Source of the DNA: Loigolactobacillus jiayinensis
Lineage (GTDB): Bacteria; Bacillota; Bacilli; Lactobacillales; Lactobacillaceae
Length of the DNA stretch: 64,000 nucleotides
Direction: 5' to 3'
Assembly (NCBI RefSeq): GCF_003946445.1
Contig: NZ_RHOF01000008.1
Coordinates: 19,024-83,023, forward strand
The position numbers and the translations under genes are program-made. The notes beneath the pieces are model-generated. The model saw nothing but the letters and a program-made list of their open reading frames with translations. It did no database searches and had not been told where the DNA came from. Positions 45,946 through 57,820 of this stretch are shown here, piece after piece (position 1 is the first letter of the stretch; each line of letters begins with the position of its first letter).

Positions 45946-45992
45946 AGTAACATCATGTTATCCGGACCGGCTAAGGCTATGACGTTACTTTA
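45946..45992 (+). terminator. Hairpin terminator after the exporter permease
   Basis: AGTAACATCAT pairs with ATGACGTTACT around a structured loop, followed by a weak T run (TTATTG). Confidence 0.5.
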
Positions 45993-46187
45993 TTGTGCAC
46001 AATTGTGATTGACGGTACACTAAAAATGAATTACTGGCGCGCGGCGCAACCGATTGTTTGTTATTTTACAAATATTTACGACATATTTTGTCATTTCTTA
46101 AGCAACGTTGCATGGTATTCGACAGCTAACTATGTCATAATAACAATTGCGTTGAACTATCTAAACGTTAGATGGAGCGAGAAAACA

Positions 46188-46769
46188 GTGACAGAGTGTA
46201 TCATTAATATTACCCGCATCACCCAATTACTGTTCGATGAGTCGATTCAGTTACAAGCAATCAGCAGTTTAGCTGGCGTGCGGGCCGGTACGGTAGCGAG
46301 TTACCAGCGTAAAGCCAAGCCGATGAGCGAGATGCCATTAGGTTTGGCCCAAGCGCTAAGTAAAGTGGCAGAGTCCGCGTCGACATTGGCTTATGCACGG
46401 CAGTTATCGACACTAACACCGAAGAAAATAGATGCAGAAGTCCAGCGGAAAAGGTTGGCAAATGAATTACAACAACAAATCAAGCAACAAAAGCGCGTAC
46501 CAAAATCAACTGAATTTCGTAACTATCATTTAGTCGTGGTACATTTTGGCTCGTGGCATAATTTCTTGATCAGCCAAGGTATTGAAGATTCACTGGTGAA
46601 AAAGCCACGACAGTCTACCACTACCAAGGAAAAAATGATTGCAGCTTACATTGAACAGGCTAGCGATTTAGGGCATTTACCGAAATCCTATGAATTCCGG
46701 CACTATGCTTCAGCTAAGCGTTTGTTTGGCTCGTGGGCAGCATTTATGGCGGCAATTAAAATTCAATAA
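46188..46769 (+). CDS. Protein with two HNH-associated (IENR-like) DNA-binding repeats
   Basis: About 193 residues from the GTG at 46188 (GGAGCG upstream); a longer open frame to 45993 has no ribosome site. The N-terminal part looks like an HTH (SIQLQAISSLAGVRAGTVAS, YQRKAKP). The last 80 residues hold two copies of the homing-endonuclease-associated repeat, RVPKSTEFRNYHLVVVHFGS-W and HLPKSYEFRHYASAKRLFGS-W, each about 30 residues. No nuclease motif is present, so it is more likely a DNA-binding regulator than an endonuclease. Confidence 0.75.
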   Translation: MTECIINITRITQLLFDESIQLQAISSLAGVRAGTVASYQRKAKPMSEMPLGLAQALSKVAESASTLAYARQLSTLTPKKIDAEVQRKRLANELQQQIKQQKRVPKSTEFRNYHLVVVHFGSWHNFLISQGIEDSLVKKPRQSTTTKEKMIAAYIEQASDLGHLPKSYEFRHYASAKRLFGSWAAFMAAIKIQ

Positions 46770-46773
46770 TATC

Positions 46774-46822
46774 ACAAAGGAGCAACTCAGCAGATCGTTA
46801 TGCTGGGTTGCTCCTTTGTTTT
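46774..46822. terminator. Strong bidirectional terminator
   Basis: ACAAAGGAGCAACTCAGCA pairs with TGCTGGGTTGCTCCTTTGT; T runs follow on both strands. Convergent with the ABC-2 permease gene, which ends inside it. Confidence 0.88.
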
Positions 46823-47579
46823 AAGCAGTTTGGTTAGGTTCCACGCGATTTTTCAATAGGAAAATGTTGATCGCGGAGAAAACAATGATTAAGACGGCGC
46901 AGACACCACTCAGGCTGTACATGCTGGCAGTAACGCCAGTCGCCATTTGGCCGCTATACAGTGGAACCAGTAGCTTTTCTAATAAGTCGCCGGCTAGAGA
47001 CATGATCTTCAACACGATCATGGCGACGATAATATAGAAAACGGTGATAATAAAGCGGGAGCGGACAACCGGCAACCAAGTACTGATGGTGCGGCCTAAT
47101 AAGTGGATCAAGGAAATTAGCGCCCAACCGTACAAGACGAGTGCTAACAAGGTGATCACACCACTGACAAAATAGGTCCAGCTGCTGGCGGATAAGTTGA
47201 TGTCGCCTAATTGATTCAGTAGGGTCAAGCTGCTAAGACCAAGCAGTAGCACTTGGATAAGCAGAAAATATAAAAAGCTTAGTGCAGTTGAGCAAAGATT
47301 AGCTAAATATAACTTGAAGTCAGTTGTTGGCAGTAGCCGGTAAGTATTGCTGGTCCAGACTTGCTCGGTATTGCGCGCCAATAAAATAAAGAGAATTAAA
47401 CCAGCTAAAAAGCCAAATGTTCCCATAAAGCCAGCGGGTGCGGCAACTTGGTAGGTTTGATGAAACAGTAAGTTGACCACAGCAATAATGGCGCCAATCA
47501 GTTGTAGGCCGACAACCATGTAGACACTGCGGCTTTTCTTTTTAAATAAATTGAACAAAAGTGGCCAGAATTTAGTCAT
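46821..47579 (-). CDS. ABC-2 type permease of the GntR/ABC operon
   Basis: 252 residues with six predicted helices and little sequence conservation, as usual for these subunits (LLARNTEQVWTSNTYRLLPT is a family-like motif). GGAGG lies 10 nt before the ATG, and the gene overlaps the ATPase gene by 8 nt. It forms the membrane part of the exporter with the ATPase gene above. Confidence 0.8.
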   Translation of the reverse strand: MTKFWPLLFNLFKKKSRSVYMVVGLQLIGAIIAVVNLLFHQTYQVAAPAGFMGTFGFLAGLILFILLARNTEQVWTSNTYRLLPTTDFKLYLANLCSTALSFLYFLLIQVLLLGLSSLTLLNQLGDINLSASSWTYFVSGVITLLALVLYGWALISLIHLLGRTISTWLPVVRSRFIITVFYIIVAMIVLKIMSLAGDLLEKLLVPLYSGQMATGVTASMYSLSGVCAVLIIVFSAINIFLLKNRVEPNQTA

Positions 47580-48282
47580 GTTGTTCGCCTCCAGTATAAA
47601 TATTTTCGTAATAGTCTTCGATACTTTGGCCTTGTTGGCGAATCGTATCAGCTTGTGCGGTGGCCACTACTTTTTGATCTTTGAGTACAATGACAGCGTC
47701 TAATAAGTTGGCAATATCATCGACGTGGTGATCACTGATCAAGATCGTTGCATCGTCGGGCTTCCATTTAAGAATGCTGGCGATAATTTTCTTCCGGCTC
47801 ATGCCATCAATACCATCAAACGGTTCATCTAATAGGTACAAAGGCACTTGGCGGGCCAAGGTCAAGGCGATAACAAATTTTTTGCGGTTACCTTTGGACA
47901 ATTGGCCGAGGCGCTTTTTGCTGTCCAATTCGAGAAAATCGGCCAATTGTTGGTAGGCGGATTGATCAAAATCTGGGTACAGCGTCTGATAGTCGTGGAC
48001 AATTTGGCCTAAATGGGCGCGATTGTTGGCACCGTCCAATTGATGACTAAAGCTGACGAGGCGTTTGCGGTCCGCCGCGCGGGTCTCGCCGTTAATGGCG
48101 ACGCTGCCGTGATAACCTTGCGCAATGCCACTGATGATACGCATCAGGGTTGTTTTGCCGGCGCCGTTTGCTCCGAGTAAGCCGACGATGCTGCCAGTGG
48201 GAACGGTACAACTGACGGTGGTCAAAATACTGGCTAAATTTAATTTATAAGTCACGTTTTTAATGTTTAGAAGTTCAGTCAT
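47572..48282 (-). CDS. ABC transporter ATP-binding protein (YtrB-like)
   Basis: 236 residues from ATG 48282 (AAAGGATG upstream). Walker A GANGAGKTTLM, signature LSKGNRKKFVI, Walker B LYLLDEPFDGIDG, switch ISDHHVDD. Immediately follows the GntR gene with an 8-nt overlap and precedes the permease. This is a YtrABC-like arrangement, in Bacillus linked to cell-wall-antibiotic response. Confidence 0.92.
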   Translation of the reverse strand: MTELLNIKNVTYKLNLASILTTVSCTVPTGSIVGLLGANGAGKTTLMRIISGIAQGYHGSVAINGETRAADRKRLVSFSHQLDGANNRAHLGQIVHDYQTLYPDFDQSAYQQLADFLELDSKKRLGQLSKGNRKKFVIALTLARQVPLYLLDEPFDGIDGMSRKKIIASILKWKPDDATILISDHHVDDIANLLDAVIVLKDQKVVATAQADTIRQQGQSIEDYYENIYTGGEQHD

Positions 48283-48652
48283 GTTGGTCATCCTTTCGCT
48301 GGTCAATATAGATTTGAAGCTGTTGAACCATGGTTGCTGGTGGAATGTTTAACGCGGCCAAATTGTCATAAAGCTGGTCAAATTCGCTGGTAATGACTTG
48401 TTGCTTTAGCGCCGTTAGAATAGTTTGATCGGTAGTGACAAAGTTGCCCTTACCGCGCTGTGGTATGATCACGTTTTCCTTGATCAGTTCGCTTAATGCG
48501 CGCTGGATCGTATTCACGTTGACGGTTAGGGTTACCGCTAATTGGCGAATCGTCGGTAGCTGGTGGCCAGCAGTCAGGTGACCGACGATGATCTCACGGT
48601 AAACATATTGCTTGATCTGATAATAAATTGGTACCTTATCATTAAATTGCAT
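48275..48652 (-). CDS. GntR family regulator, YtrA subfamily
   Basis: 125 residues, short and without a separate effector domain, as in YtrA. HTH: QIKQYVYREIIVGHLTAGHQ, LPTIRQLAVTLTVNVNTIQR, LSELIKENVIIPQRGKGNFV. First gene of the three-gene ABC operon and presumed repressor of it; a probable operator lies at 48794-48817. Confidence 0.92.
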   Translation of the reverse strand: MQFNDKVPIYYQIKQYVYREIIVGHLTAGHQLPTIRQLAVTLTVNVNTIQRALSELIKENVIIPQRGKGNFVTTDQTILTALKQQVITSEFDQLYDNLAALNIPPATMVQQLQIYIDQRKDDQHD

Positions 48653-48793
48653 GGTAAGCCTCCTAACTTGCGTCTGCTGGGGATTTATATTTTGCTTAAG
48701 TTGTTTACGGTGTACTGGTTTTGACCAGTACTGCCGGTGCGCTAGTCAAATTCTGCATAGCCGCAGGGTTAAGTAGCACCTGTGTCTTGATCA

Positions 48794-48817
48794 AGTGTAT
48801 TAGCTTTCTATTACACT
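48794..48817. promoter_or_regulatory. YtrA-like operator
   Basis: AGTGTA and TACACT flank 12 bp (TTAGCTTTCTAT); palindromic over about 10 of 12 positions. Bacillus YtrA is reported to use AGTGTA/TACACT half-sites with a similar spacer (recalled). It lies between the divergent GntR operon and the next gene; TATAAT follows at 48817-48822. Confidence 0.5.
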
Positions 48818-48945
48818 ATAATGCTAGTGCACCTGATTGGCAAGTTTTTTATTTGGTGGCGGACTAGCTTTTTTAAAGTGATGACCTATTTTTTAGCGTA
48901 TATTAAGACTATAGACTAATCTAGATTGAAAGGAGGCAGAAAACG

Positions 48946-49254
48946 ATGCGGGCTAAACAGCAAGTTAAGGTGACACAAATGTTGGATCAAATCAGCGCGG
49001 CGTATGGGGATGCGGTGGTTAAACAGCAGCCAGCGTTGCAACAAATTTTATTAAAAGCGGCGACCCAGTTGGATAAAACCGGTGACTATCAATTAGTGGC
49101 GGCTAAATTATGCAAGGCACTTGCGCTGTACTATTGGCAGCACCAGCAGGATTTTCCCGCCGCAGCGGTGGTATTGCAGCAACAAATAAAAGGGCTAGCG
49201 CTTAAATATGATGCTACTGCCGCAGCGGCAATGTTGTTGCCAATCTGGTTTTGA
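48946..49254 (+). CDS. Bacteriocin-immunity-like small helical protein
   Basis: 102 residues, all helical and highly Ala/Gln-rich, with a hydrophobic C-terminal IWF. Length and helix pattern fit the class IIa bacteriocin immunity (EntA/pediocin) family: PALQQILLKAATQLDKTGDY and AAKLCKALALYYWQHQQDFP. AAAGGAGG precedes the ATG. No bacteriocin gene was found next to it, so it may be an orphan immunity gene, possibly coregulated through the GntR-type operator upstream. Confidence 0.55.
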   Translation: MRAKQQVKVTQMLDQISAAYGDAVVKQQPALQQILLKAATQLDKTGDYQLVAAKLCKALALYYWQHQQDFPAAAVVLQQQIKGLALKYDATAAAAMLLPIWF

Positions 49255-49535
49255 CAGAAAATATTGCGGTAAGTTAGGCATTTTTGCGGCTAAAGTACGT
49301 AGTTAATTGTATTCTAATTGTTATTAAAATATTTTATAGACTTATTTTGTGGACTAATTTTATCTAGACCAATTTTGATGTAACCGATTCAGCTGTTGGT
49401 GAACCAATTTACTAACATTAGGCCACTGATGAATTTCAGGAATCACCTGGTTTGGTAACGCTCACTGACGCTTGACCTAGCCAATTTTTGTGTTATATTG
49501 TTTCCGTTAAAGGACGAGGGAGGCCAAAAGATAAT

Positions 49536-49835
49536 ATGCAAGAAACTGATGCACTGTTGAATCACCTAGCCATCAATACCGTTGTCACCTACTTGTGTCG
49601 GCAACATCAGCGGGATCCGCTTGCAGCCATTGCTAAATTGATCATAACCGTTGCGGCTTATCGTGGTGAAAAATACATTGACGACCGTGACTTATATCAA
49701 GCAGCGGTTTGTTTTTCCGATTTGAACACGAAAGAACGGCACGCGGTAACGGAGCAGTATTTTGCTTATTTGAAAAAAGCCCAGTCGCAAGGTAAGCCGG
49801 ATGAACACCATTGTTCGACTCCAGGGATAGAGTAG
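49536..49835 (+). CDS. Uncharacterised 99-residue protein
   Basis: Not recognised. Soluble, with two Cys, a charged C-terminal tail and the sequence NTVVTYLCRQHQRDPLAAIA and LNTKERHAVTEQYFAYLKKA. The start is uncertain: ATG 49536 has GGGAGG about 12 nt upstream; the frame is open back to 49488. No neighbour gives a hint. The gap 49255-49535 holds nothing else recognisable. Confidence 0.55.
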   Translation: MQETDALLNHLAINTVVTYLCRQHQRDPLAAIAKLIITVAAYRGEKYIDDRDLYQAAVCFSDLNTKERHAVTEQYFAYLKKAQSQGKPDEHHCSTPGIE

Positions 49836-49948
49836 ACATTAACTAAATAATCGATTGACTTGGCAAGTTTTCTGATTCAGAGGGCTTGTTTTTTGTGTCG
49901 TTGCGCGGGTTGTGCTATGGTGACTATGACAATAAGGAGGACGACTAC

Positions 49949-51127
49949 ATGAGTGACTTTGACTTTGATACTTTAATTCAGCGCCGACAAACAGCGGCAA
50001 TCAAGTGGCAGGTGGCGACCGATGAGTTACCGCTGACCATCGCCGATATGGACTTTAAAACAGCACCGGCAATCATCGCAGCGATGCAGGCTAAGGTGGC
50101 CAGTGGCGTTTTTGGTTATGAATCAGTACCGCCAGCCTATTATACGGCAGTCGCGCAGTGGTACGCCAACCAGCATCAAACTAAATTAGCGCCGACTTGG
50201 CTACAATTTGCCACAGGTGTGATTCCAGCGTTAGCGTCACTACTGCGCCATTTCAGCAATAGCGGTGATAACGTGGTGGTACAGGCCCCTGTGTACAACA
50301 CATTTTTCAATGTGATTGCGGCTAATGGTCGACACGCCTTGTCTAGTGATCTGCAATATGACCGCCAGCAGCAACGTTATCAAATTGATTGGGTGGATCT
50401 AGCCGCTAAACTCGCCGATCCGCGGAGCACGATCATGATTTTGTGCAACCCACACAATCCAATTGGCCAAGCGTGGTCGCCGGAAACACTTGAGCATATC
50501 ATCGCGCTGTGCCAACAGTATCAGGTCCTATTAGTCAGTGATGAGATCCATGGCGACTTGGTGTTAGGCACACCAGCATATACGCCCGTATTTAAATTAA
50601 AAGCAGCAGCACAGTCTAAGGTAGTGGCGTTGGTCTCGCCGTCAAAAACCTTCAATTTAGCTGGATTGCACGCCGCAACCGTGATCACAGCGGACACCAA
50701 TCTTCAGGCACAGCTCGGCCTTGCTTTGCAAAACGACGGCTTAAGCGCGCCTAACTTACTGGCAGTTACAGGTAGTATTGCCGCTTATAGCCAAGGTGCC
50801 AGCTGGCTAGCGGCGTTGAAACAAAAGTTAACCAGTAATCGGCAGTTGGTGGCGCAGTGTTTGACGCAGCAATTACCGCAAATCAAACTAGCTTCAGCGA
50901 ATGCCACTTATTTGTTGTGGCTAGATGTGAGCGCGCTAACAACAGATAGTGCGGCCCTGGCCACTTATTTACAGGCGCATACAGGGCTATTACTGACGCC
51001 CGGCAATGTTTATCGCGGCAATGGCAGTCAATTTTTGCGGCTTAGTACGGCCTGCCCGACGGCAGAATTGCAGGATGCGCTGAACCGCTTAGTTGCTGGG
51101 GTAAGCGCCTTTCAGCAGGAAGCTTAA
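49949..51127 (+). CDS. MalY/PatB-type PLP-dependent C-S lyase
   Basis: 392 residues of the class I/II aminotransferase fold. MDFKTAPAIIAAMQAKV (the typical start ADMDF), ILCNPHNPIGQAWSPETLE, VSDEIHGDLVL, and the PLP Lys in LVSPSKTFNLAGLHAA. Members cleave cystathionine or cysteine conjugates to thiols, pyruvate and ammonia. Start ATG 49949 with AGGAGG 9 nt upstream. Single gene with its own promoter. Confidence 0.93.
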   Translation: MSDFDFDTLIQRRQTAAIKWQVATDELPLTIADMDFKTAPAIIAAMQAKVASGVFGYESVPPAYYTAVAQWYANQHQTKLAPTWLQFATGVIPALASLLRHFSNSGDNVVVQAPVYNTFFNVIAANGRHALSSDLQYDRQQQRYQIDWVDLAAKLADPRSTIMILCNPHNPIGQAWSPETLEHIIALCQQYQVLLVSDEIHGDLVLGTPAYTPVFKLKAAAQSKVVALVSPSKTFNLAGLHAATVITADTNLQAQLGLALQNDGLSAPNLLAVTGSIAAYSQGASWLAALKQKLTSNRQLVAQCLTQQLPQIKLASANATYLLWLDVSALTTDSAALATYLQAHTGLLLTPGNVYRGNGSQFLRLSTACPTAELQDALNRLVAGVSAFQQEA

Positions 51128-51310
51128 CTTACATTACAGGTGTTGACAGCGCGCCGTAGCTAAATAAAAACGCGTAGAAATCGTTATCGATTTCATGAAA
51201 ACGTCTGTAAATCAACGCAAAACTTCTAAGCAAAATCACTTGCTTTCACTTTGCTGACTTTTTATAATAGGAAAATCAGCGAAAATTTAATGAAGTGAGT
51301 GAACGACTAT

Positions 51311-51601
51311 ATGAAGTTATTAATGATCATTATTTTGGCACTTTTTCTAATTGGGCAATCGGTGATTTTATGGTTGCTGTATCGGCGCAATCAACGCAAC
51401 AGCGGCAGTGGTTCAGAGGCTAAATGGTTACGTTACTACCATAATGGCTGGTTGGCTGCCGGCGTGGTGATTGTCACGATTGGATTCTGTTCTTTACTAT
51501 TTTACGGCGGTACACACATGAATATTGGTAGCACGTTATTTTACTGTTTAGTGGTTGATTTTTGTGCCTACGATGTCCCGACACTGGCGCAATCGAAGTA
51601 G
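51311..51601 (+). CDS. Small membrane protein of unknown function
   Basis: 96 residues from ATG 51311 (AAGTGAGTG upstream). Segments at about 1-19 and 45-65 look membrane spanning, and a third hydrophobic stretch (IGSTLFYCLVVDFCAY) follows. Arg/Asn/Ser/Gly linker between helices 1 and 2. No family recognised. Confidence 0.6.
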   Translation: MKLLMIIILALFLIGQSVILWLLYRRNQRNSGSGSEAKWLRYYHNGWLAAGVVIVTIGFCSLLFYGGTHMNIGSTLFYCLVVDFCAYDVPTLAQSK

Positions 51602-51629
51602 GGTACTGTATAAAAATCAATAATTGCTG

Positions 51630-51657
51630 TTGACAACGCATACAATCGTGGTAACAT
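51630..51657 (+). promoter_or_regulatory. bgl operon promoter
   Basis: TTGACA (51630-51635), 16-bp spacer, TAACAT (51652-51657). It precedes the antiterminator-controlled leader. Confidence 0.5.
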
Positions 51658-51732
51658 TAATTAAGTAGTCGTGGTGTTATTACGTTGGGGTAAGCACGAG
51701 CGAGTTTTAAAAATGAATATGAATTAAATTAT

Positions 51733-51809
51733 AAGGTGTTATCAAATTTTTGAGCATGACTTATTTGTGGCTAGGGCTTTTTGTGGCTAGCACAGGTAAG
51801 TCTTTTTTT
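51733..51809 (+). promoter_or_regulatory. RAT antiterminator and terminator in the licT leader
   Basis: The RAT candidate (51733-51762) starts AAGGTGTTATC and ends GAGCATGACTT, with AAG/CTT closing. It overlaps the left arm (GACTTA at 51758-51763) of a terminator whose right arm is TAAGTC (51797-51802), followed by T7. LicT-type proteins bind RAT and block the terminator (family knowledge). Confidence 0.6.
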
Positions 51810-51829
51810 GGAGCGAGGTTAAGCGTAGC

Positions 51830-52669
51830 GTGAAAATCAAAGGGGTACTAAACAACAATACCGCAATTTCGGTTAATCAAAATGGGTTAGATGTCTTGCT
51901 TATGGGGCCAGGCATCGCTTTCGGTAAGAAAAAAGGTCAAGATATAATTCTTGATAAGGTAGAGAAAACCTTTATCATTAAGGACAAGGATACTTTGAAC
52001 AAATTTACCGACTTGGTGATTGACGTGCCAATGGCCGAAATCATGATGGCTGAAAAAGTAATCAATTTTGCCAAGCTGAAATTAGGTAAACAGTTCAACG
52101 AAATCATTTACGTTAATTTGACCGATCACATGCACAATACAATTAAGCAAAAGCATGAGGGTATTACGTTGCGTAATCCACTAAAATGGGATGTTGCGCG
52201 TTTTTACCCAGATGAATATGCTGTCGGTCAAAAAGCATTGGCCGTGATCAAAAATGATTTAGGTATTGAGTTGGAGGACGACGAAGCCGCATTTATTGCT
52301 TTGCATTTTGTTAATGCTGAAGTTGAAAACGGTAACGGCCAGAATCTTGCTTATGACGTAACTAAAATCGTCAAGGAAATCGAGGATACGGTTAAAGCTT
52401 ATTTTCATACTGAATTTGATGAGACGTCGTTAAATTACTATCGCTTCATTACTCATTTGAAATTTTTTGCCCAGCGTTTGTTGGCCGGTAAGCACTATGA
52501 AGACGATGATGATGACTTACTAGTGGTCATTAAGCAGCGTTACACTAAGGCGTTTGCCTGCGCCCAGCAAGTGCAAGCTTTTGTTCAAAAAAGCTATAAT
52601 TATGAGATCAGTAGCACCGAGTTACTTTATTTAACTGTTCATATCAATCGTTTAATTAAAAATCTATAG
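51830..52669 (+). CDS. licT: BglG/LicT family transcriptional antiterminator
   Basis: 279 residues. N-terminal CAT RNA-binding domain (residues 1-56: LNNNTAISVNQNGLDVLLMG and KKKGQDI), then two PRD domains with regulatory His in LTDHMHNTIKQK, ALHFVNAE, FITHLKFF and LTVHINRL. The start is GTG 51830. Controls its own operon through RAT elements in front of itself and of bglP, in response to beta-glucoside transport state and HPr phosphorylation (family knowledge). Confidence 0.93.
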   Translation: MKIKGVLNNNTAISVNQNGLDVLLMGPGIAFGKKKGQDIILDKVEKTFIIKDKDTLNKFTDLVIDVPMAEIMMAEKVINFAKLKLGKQFNEIIYVNLTDHMHNTIKQKHEGITLRNPLKWDVARFYPDEYAVGQKALAVIKNDLGIELEDDEAAFIALHFVNAEVENGNGQNLAYDVTKIVKEIEDTVKAYFHTEFDETSLNYYRFITHLKFFAQRLLAGKHYEDDDDDLLVVIKQRYTKAFACAQQVQAFVQKSYNYEISSTELLYLTVHINRLIKNL

Positions 52670-52738
52670 GAATGTGATCTTAATTGAGCATGACCTAAAC
52701 CGCCGTTAAATACGGTGTGTTTCGGTTATGCTCTTTTT
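52668..52738 (+). promoter_or_regulatory. RAT antiterminator and terminator between licT and bglP
   Basis: RAT candidate AGGAATGTGATC ... GAGCATGACCT (52668-52696) starts inside the licT stop codon. It overlaps the left arm GAGCATGACC of a terminator whose right arm is GGTTATGCTC (52724-52733), followed by T5. The core TGAGCATGAC is identical to that in the licT leader. Confidence 0.65.
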
Positions 52739-52770
52739 CTACCATTATAATAATATTAGGAGATGTCAAT

Positions 52771-56114
<3,344 letters not shown>

Positions 56115-56126
56115 AATAATATTGGC

Positions 56127-56157
56127 AAACTGCATCTGTCTGGATGCAGTTTTTTTG
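56127..56157 (+). terminator. Terminator after bglA
   Basis: AAACTGCATC pairs with GATGCAGTTT over TGTCTG; T run follows. Confidence 0.9.
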
Positions 56158-56397
56158 TGCCTAATATATAAACTACGCAAAGTACCGGTAACTAGTTTAA
56201 CTTAATTAGCGAGCAACCAAAAAAATTAGGTTCAATTGATGCCATTAATTTTGAGCATAATGTGCGTATTTGGCTGGGCTGAGAATAAATTAAAATTAAG
56301 GTACTTAACTTACGCTAAAATAGGTAACTTGCACATACCCATTTTGGTAGCTGAAGTATTTTTCTGATCAAAAGGAACTAAATGAAACTGTCTTGCG

Positions 56398-56434
56398 TAA
56401 ACCGCCTTGTTATCAACTTAACAGCGGTTTTTTT
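56398..56434 (+). terminator. Second, orphan terminator in the 56158-56617 gap
   Basis: AACCGC (cTTGTTA) and (TAACA) GCGGTT form a hairpin followed by T7. No gene lies between it and the bglA terminator, so the transcript it ends is unknown; a small RNA at about 56160-56434 is possible. The remainder holds a TATAAT at 56573 for the WYL gene. Confidence 0.7.
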
Positions 56435-56617
56435 AATTTAAAAAAGTTAGCGGTTTGGTGCAGCTTAAGCTCTGGTCAAGCGACCAGAATAAATTTTGTT
56501 AGTCAAGCGCTGTTATAGGTAAAAAAAGTCGTAGTAATTAAAGAAAGCGCTATATTACGTCTTATTGTTTGCGTATAATAAACTTATCGAAGCTAATTAA
56601 TTAAGGAGGGTGTTTGT

Positions 56618-57685
56618 ATGGTTGCTCAAGGGAAAAAAGTTAGTAGCGGGGATAGTATTAAACGCGTAGTTAATTTGTTGTTACGATTAGAGCAAGGGGA
56701 AAAGTTTACCCGAGCTAAATGGCGTGAGGCGTACATGAAGGAGCTAAGTGAGCAAAAGCAAAAAAATGGGGTCAAGTATGATCCCGCACAGAGTGATCGT
56801 ACGTTCCAACGTGATTTAGCGCACATTAAAAATGGGTTGAAGGAAACCGGCTTTCAGCTCAAACTTTACCGCAAAGCTTATGCTGATACGGATATTAATC
56901 AACGTTATGAATATCAATTAGCTGCTGAAAATGTGGAAACTGGACTTGTTAACGCTATTGCCATTGCACAAATTATCATTGCTAGTCGTGCTTTTAAAAA
57001 GGGGCATCTCACTGTAGAAAACGAATTACAGCAAGTGTTAGACACATTAAAAGTAACGCTAACCCCCAATCAGCAGCAACGCTTTGATAAAGCAATCAGT
57101 CGGGCAATCGGCAGCTATGAACCACTGAAATATCCTCAATTATTAGGTTACTTAGGGCAGATTCTGGATGCCATTGCTAAGCATCAGCGCTTGGTGTTTA
57201 TGTATAAAAAAGGAGCTGCTGCCAGCGTTGCCCAATTACATAATGCCCAGCCGGAAACGATATTTTTTGATGTGAGCTACTTTTATGTTGTCATGCGCTA
57301 TGCTAATGAAGCGCAGCCCAAATTATTTCGGTTAGATCGTATTACGGAAATTCAAAAAATTACGGCCGGTGAGCAGTTGGACCTTGATACGCATTTTAAG
57401 TTGAAAGAATTCCGACACGAGGCCGTTTTGCTAGCAATGGGCCAACTGACAACGTTCAGATTTATTTGTCGGATCCCACCGCAAATTGCCTTGGATCGTT
57501 TCCCAGGCGCTAAGATTATAAGCAAGCCTAATTCGCCGGCGATCATTATTCAAGCACGGGCCTATGAAAAAGGTGCGACCATGTGGTTAATGAGTCAAGG
57601 TAAAGAAATTGAGTTAATTTATCCATCGGATTTTGTTAAACGATTTAAGCAAGAGGTTAAGGCTACCTTTGAGCAGTATGACTGA
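56618..57685 (+). CDS. WYL-domain transcriptional regulator
   Basis: 355 residues. N-terminal HTH region (SIKRVVNLLLRLEQGEKFTR, then DRTFQRDLAHIKNGL), a middle helical part, then a WYL-type domain (about residues 185-330: YLGQILDAIAKHQRLVFMYK and VSYFYVVMRYANEAQPKLFR-LDRI). The Trp-Tyr-Leu motif itself is replaced by FYVVMR, common in the family. WYL regulators bind nucleic acid or nucleotide ligands; targets unknown. Single gene. Confidence 0.82.
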   Translation: MVAQGKKVSSGDSIKRVVNLLLRLEQGEKFTRAKWREAYMKELSEQKQKNGVKYDPAQSDRTFQRDLAHIKNGLKETGFQLKLYRKAYADTDINQRYEYQLAAENVETGLVNAIAIAQIIIASRAFKKGHLTVENELQQVLDTLKVTLTPNQQQRFDKAISRAIGSYEPLKYPQLLGYLGQILDAIAKHQRLVFMYKKGAAASVAQLHNAQPETIFFDVSYFYVVMRYANEAQPKLFRLDRITEIQKITAGEQLDLDTHFKLKEFRHEAVLLAMGQLTTFRFICRIPPQIALDRFPGAKIISKPNSPAIIIQARAYEKGATMWLMSQGKEIELIYPSDFVKRFKQEVKATFEQYD

Positions 57686-57820
57686 TTGGAATAGACAAAG
57701 CGTTGCGTTGCTTTAAGTTTCTAGCGACATTTCATCTAAGTTGACCTATCGTTTTGGCAATGTTCATCGTATACTGGAAGATAATGTGTAACCGTAATCA
57801 TTAGAAAGCAGGTTGAAACC

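Noticed and set aside
45946..45992. Riboswitch before the HNH-repeat gene
   Set aside because: The hairpin fits a terminator of the preceding permease; no known aptamer pattern was matched.
51177..51196. GAAATCG-TTAT-CGATTTC hairpin after the C-S lyase as a terminator
   Set aside because: No T run follows on either strand, so not a standard intrinsic terminator.
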